Source of the DNA: Ettlia oleoabundans
Taxonomy: Eukaryota; Chlorophyta; Chlorophyceae; Chlamydomonadales
NCBI GenBank assembly: GCA_019693395.1
Contig: JAAMXP010000192.1
Span: 1 to 30,916 of the forward strand
Length of the DNA stretch: 30,916 nucleotides
Direction of reading: 5' to 3'
Within the stretch, counting starts at the first letter, position 1. Every line of letters starts with the position of its first letter. Below the pieces are notes generated by a model that worked only from the letters and a program-made list of their open reading frames with translations, was not told the DNA's origin and ran no database searches. Below, piece by piece: positions 30,099-30,916 of this stretch. The position numbers and the translations under genes are program-made.

Positions 30099-30916
30099 CT
30101 ATATCCATGGCAGCTGAAAGACAAAAAAGAGCCCGCCAGCCTCACACGCGTTCAAACCTCTTTCCACTCCCGCTGCTCGGCTGTGCAGGATTTGCTTTCG
30201 CACTGTTATGACAAGGAACATCTGGCATCGGCACTTGGGAGAGTTCCTGAGGGTGACAGGCTCGACCTCTGCGCAGAGAGCCTGGGTGGCTTGGTGAAGC
30301 ACCTGCTGCAGGTGAAGGACTGCTCCTTGGATGTCTGCTCTTGACTGCATATACCTGTGGCTTCACTGGCAGAAAAGCCACGAATGAGGCTAGAAACGCG
30401 TTGCCGAGTTCGTGTTGCTGCTGTGTGCAGGCCAGCAGCCCCTCAGAGGGCCTGGGCGTTCTCGGGCTGGCATCCCAGCTGCTTAAAGTTACAGTGGACG
30501 GGACAGAGTTAATGTGAGTGGGCTGTGGTGAACAGGGTTTGGCAGCGGGCAGCCGCTCCGACCCCGCCACACACATGTCGGTGGAGCGGCGATCATCCTG
30601 CGCACATTGCGCAAAACGACTTTACACTGAGCAATGTCGCCTGCTGCCCTGTTTCCATGCCACTATACCATCAAGCAGTGACTCTTATCAGCGTGTATTG
30701 CTGGAGTCTCAATATGCTCCAGCCCTGCTTCGGCTGGTGGAGCGAGGAACTCAAGCGGCACGCAAGCTCAATGCCGCACCCGAGGGCGTGGAAAACGCCC
30801 TCAGCACCCTCTTCAATGCGCTGGCTGACCTGGCAACCCTTAGCAACGGCAAACGAGCAGGTGAGTAACGCTTGCATCCGTCTTGGCCCTGCCATGGGTG
30901 CCAAGGGCCCGGGGGG
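30099..30916 (+). CDS. Unrecognised helical protein, 5' part (runs off window)
   Basis: I do not recognise the family. Supported exons are about 30099-30311, 30431-30513 and 30679-30860, with matching phases, each ending in a good GTGA-type donor. The encoded stretch is rich in Leu, Ala and amphipathic helices: VQDLLSHCYDKEHLASALG, LGVLGLASQLLKVTVDGTEL, YAPALLRLVERGTQAARKL and LFNALADLATLSNG. This is like an armadillo/HEAT-type helical repeat protein, though no repeat unit is defined. The start codon is not found: the frame is closed by TAG at 30096-30098, so a 5' exon must be spliced on, perhaps from the 29864-30000 region. The last intron begins at 30861 and the gene continues beyond the window. 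Paired E2F-type sites upstream hint at cell-cycle-linked expression. Confidence 0.5.

Noticed and set aside
30575..30678. Open frame reading through the intron before the last exon, with CAHC and C-rich residues
   Set aside because: A good GTGAGT donor at 30514 and a CAG acceptor at 30678 join the flanking exons in phase, so the stretch is more likely intron.
1..30916. CRISPR array, insertion sequence, retrotransposon or viral insertion
   Set aside because: No spaced direct repeats, transposase, reverse transcriptase, long terminal repeat or capsid-type gene was seen; the repeats present are short microsatellites.

Overview
The window is nuclear DNA from a green alga, most likely a trebouxiophyte or similar core chlorophyte. 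Coding regions are moderately GC-rich and broken into many short exons. Donors are mostly GTGAG, GTGGG or GTGCG and acceptors mostly TGCAG. Proteins carry long Ala, Gln and Ser tracts, and several genes are followed by TGTAA, the usual chlorophyte polyadenylation signal. The gene set (BIN4, RPC7, a BAF60-type SWI/SNF subunit, a Rubisco-LSMT-like SET protein, an endo-mannanase) fits a plant-lineage eukaryote. I saw no prokaryotic operon, CRISPR array or mobile element.

Layout: (1) 258-2365 (+), 3' half of ESF1, a pre-rRNA processing factor, cut by the left edge. (2) 2710-4818 (-), a 312-residue SWIM zinc-finger protein. (3) 5257-9277 (-), SWP73/BAF60 SWI/SNF subunit, 647 residues. (4) 9487-13982 (+), an S9 prolyl oligopeptidase/oligopeptidase B-like peptidase, 932 residues. 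(5) 14273-15157 (-), an unrecognised 211-residue protein. (6) 15185-18171 (+), BIN4, the plant-type DNA topoisomerase VI accessory protein, 628 residues. (7) 18609-20723 (-), RPC7, an RNA polymerase III subunit, 252 residues. (8) 20934-22597 (-), an alpha/beta hydrolase with a probable plastid transit peptide, 364 residues. (9) 22836-25549 (+), a SET-domain protein methyltransferase, 579 residues. (10) 25893-29791 (+), a secreted GH5 endo-beta-mannanase fused to EGF and PAN/Apple-like modules, 680 residues. (11) from about 30099 (+), the start of an unrecognised helical protein that runs off the right edge.

I rebuilt the exon structures by hand from splice sites, reading-frame phase and family motifs. 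Every accepted internal junction keeps the reading frame, which is the main support for the models. First exons and start codons are the least certain parts. The genes are unrelated housekeeping, chromatin, enzyme and cell-wall functions, not a pathway cluster. Intergenic spaces are short, and three gene pairs diverge from 27 to 238 bp apart. The most unusual items are the mannanase-EGF-PAN architecture, a GC-AG intron in the peptidase gene, the 27-bp spacing between two divergent start codons, and a paired E2F-type site with a CRE-type palindrome before the last gene.
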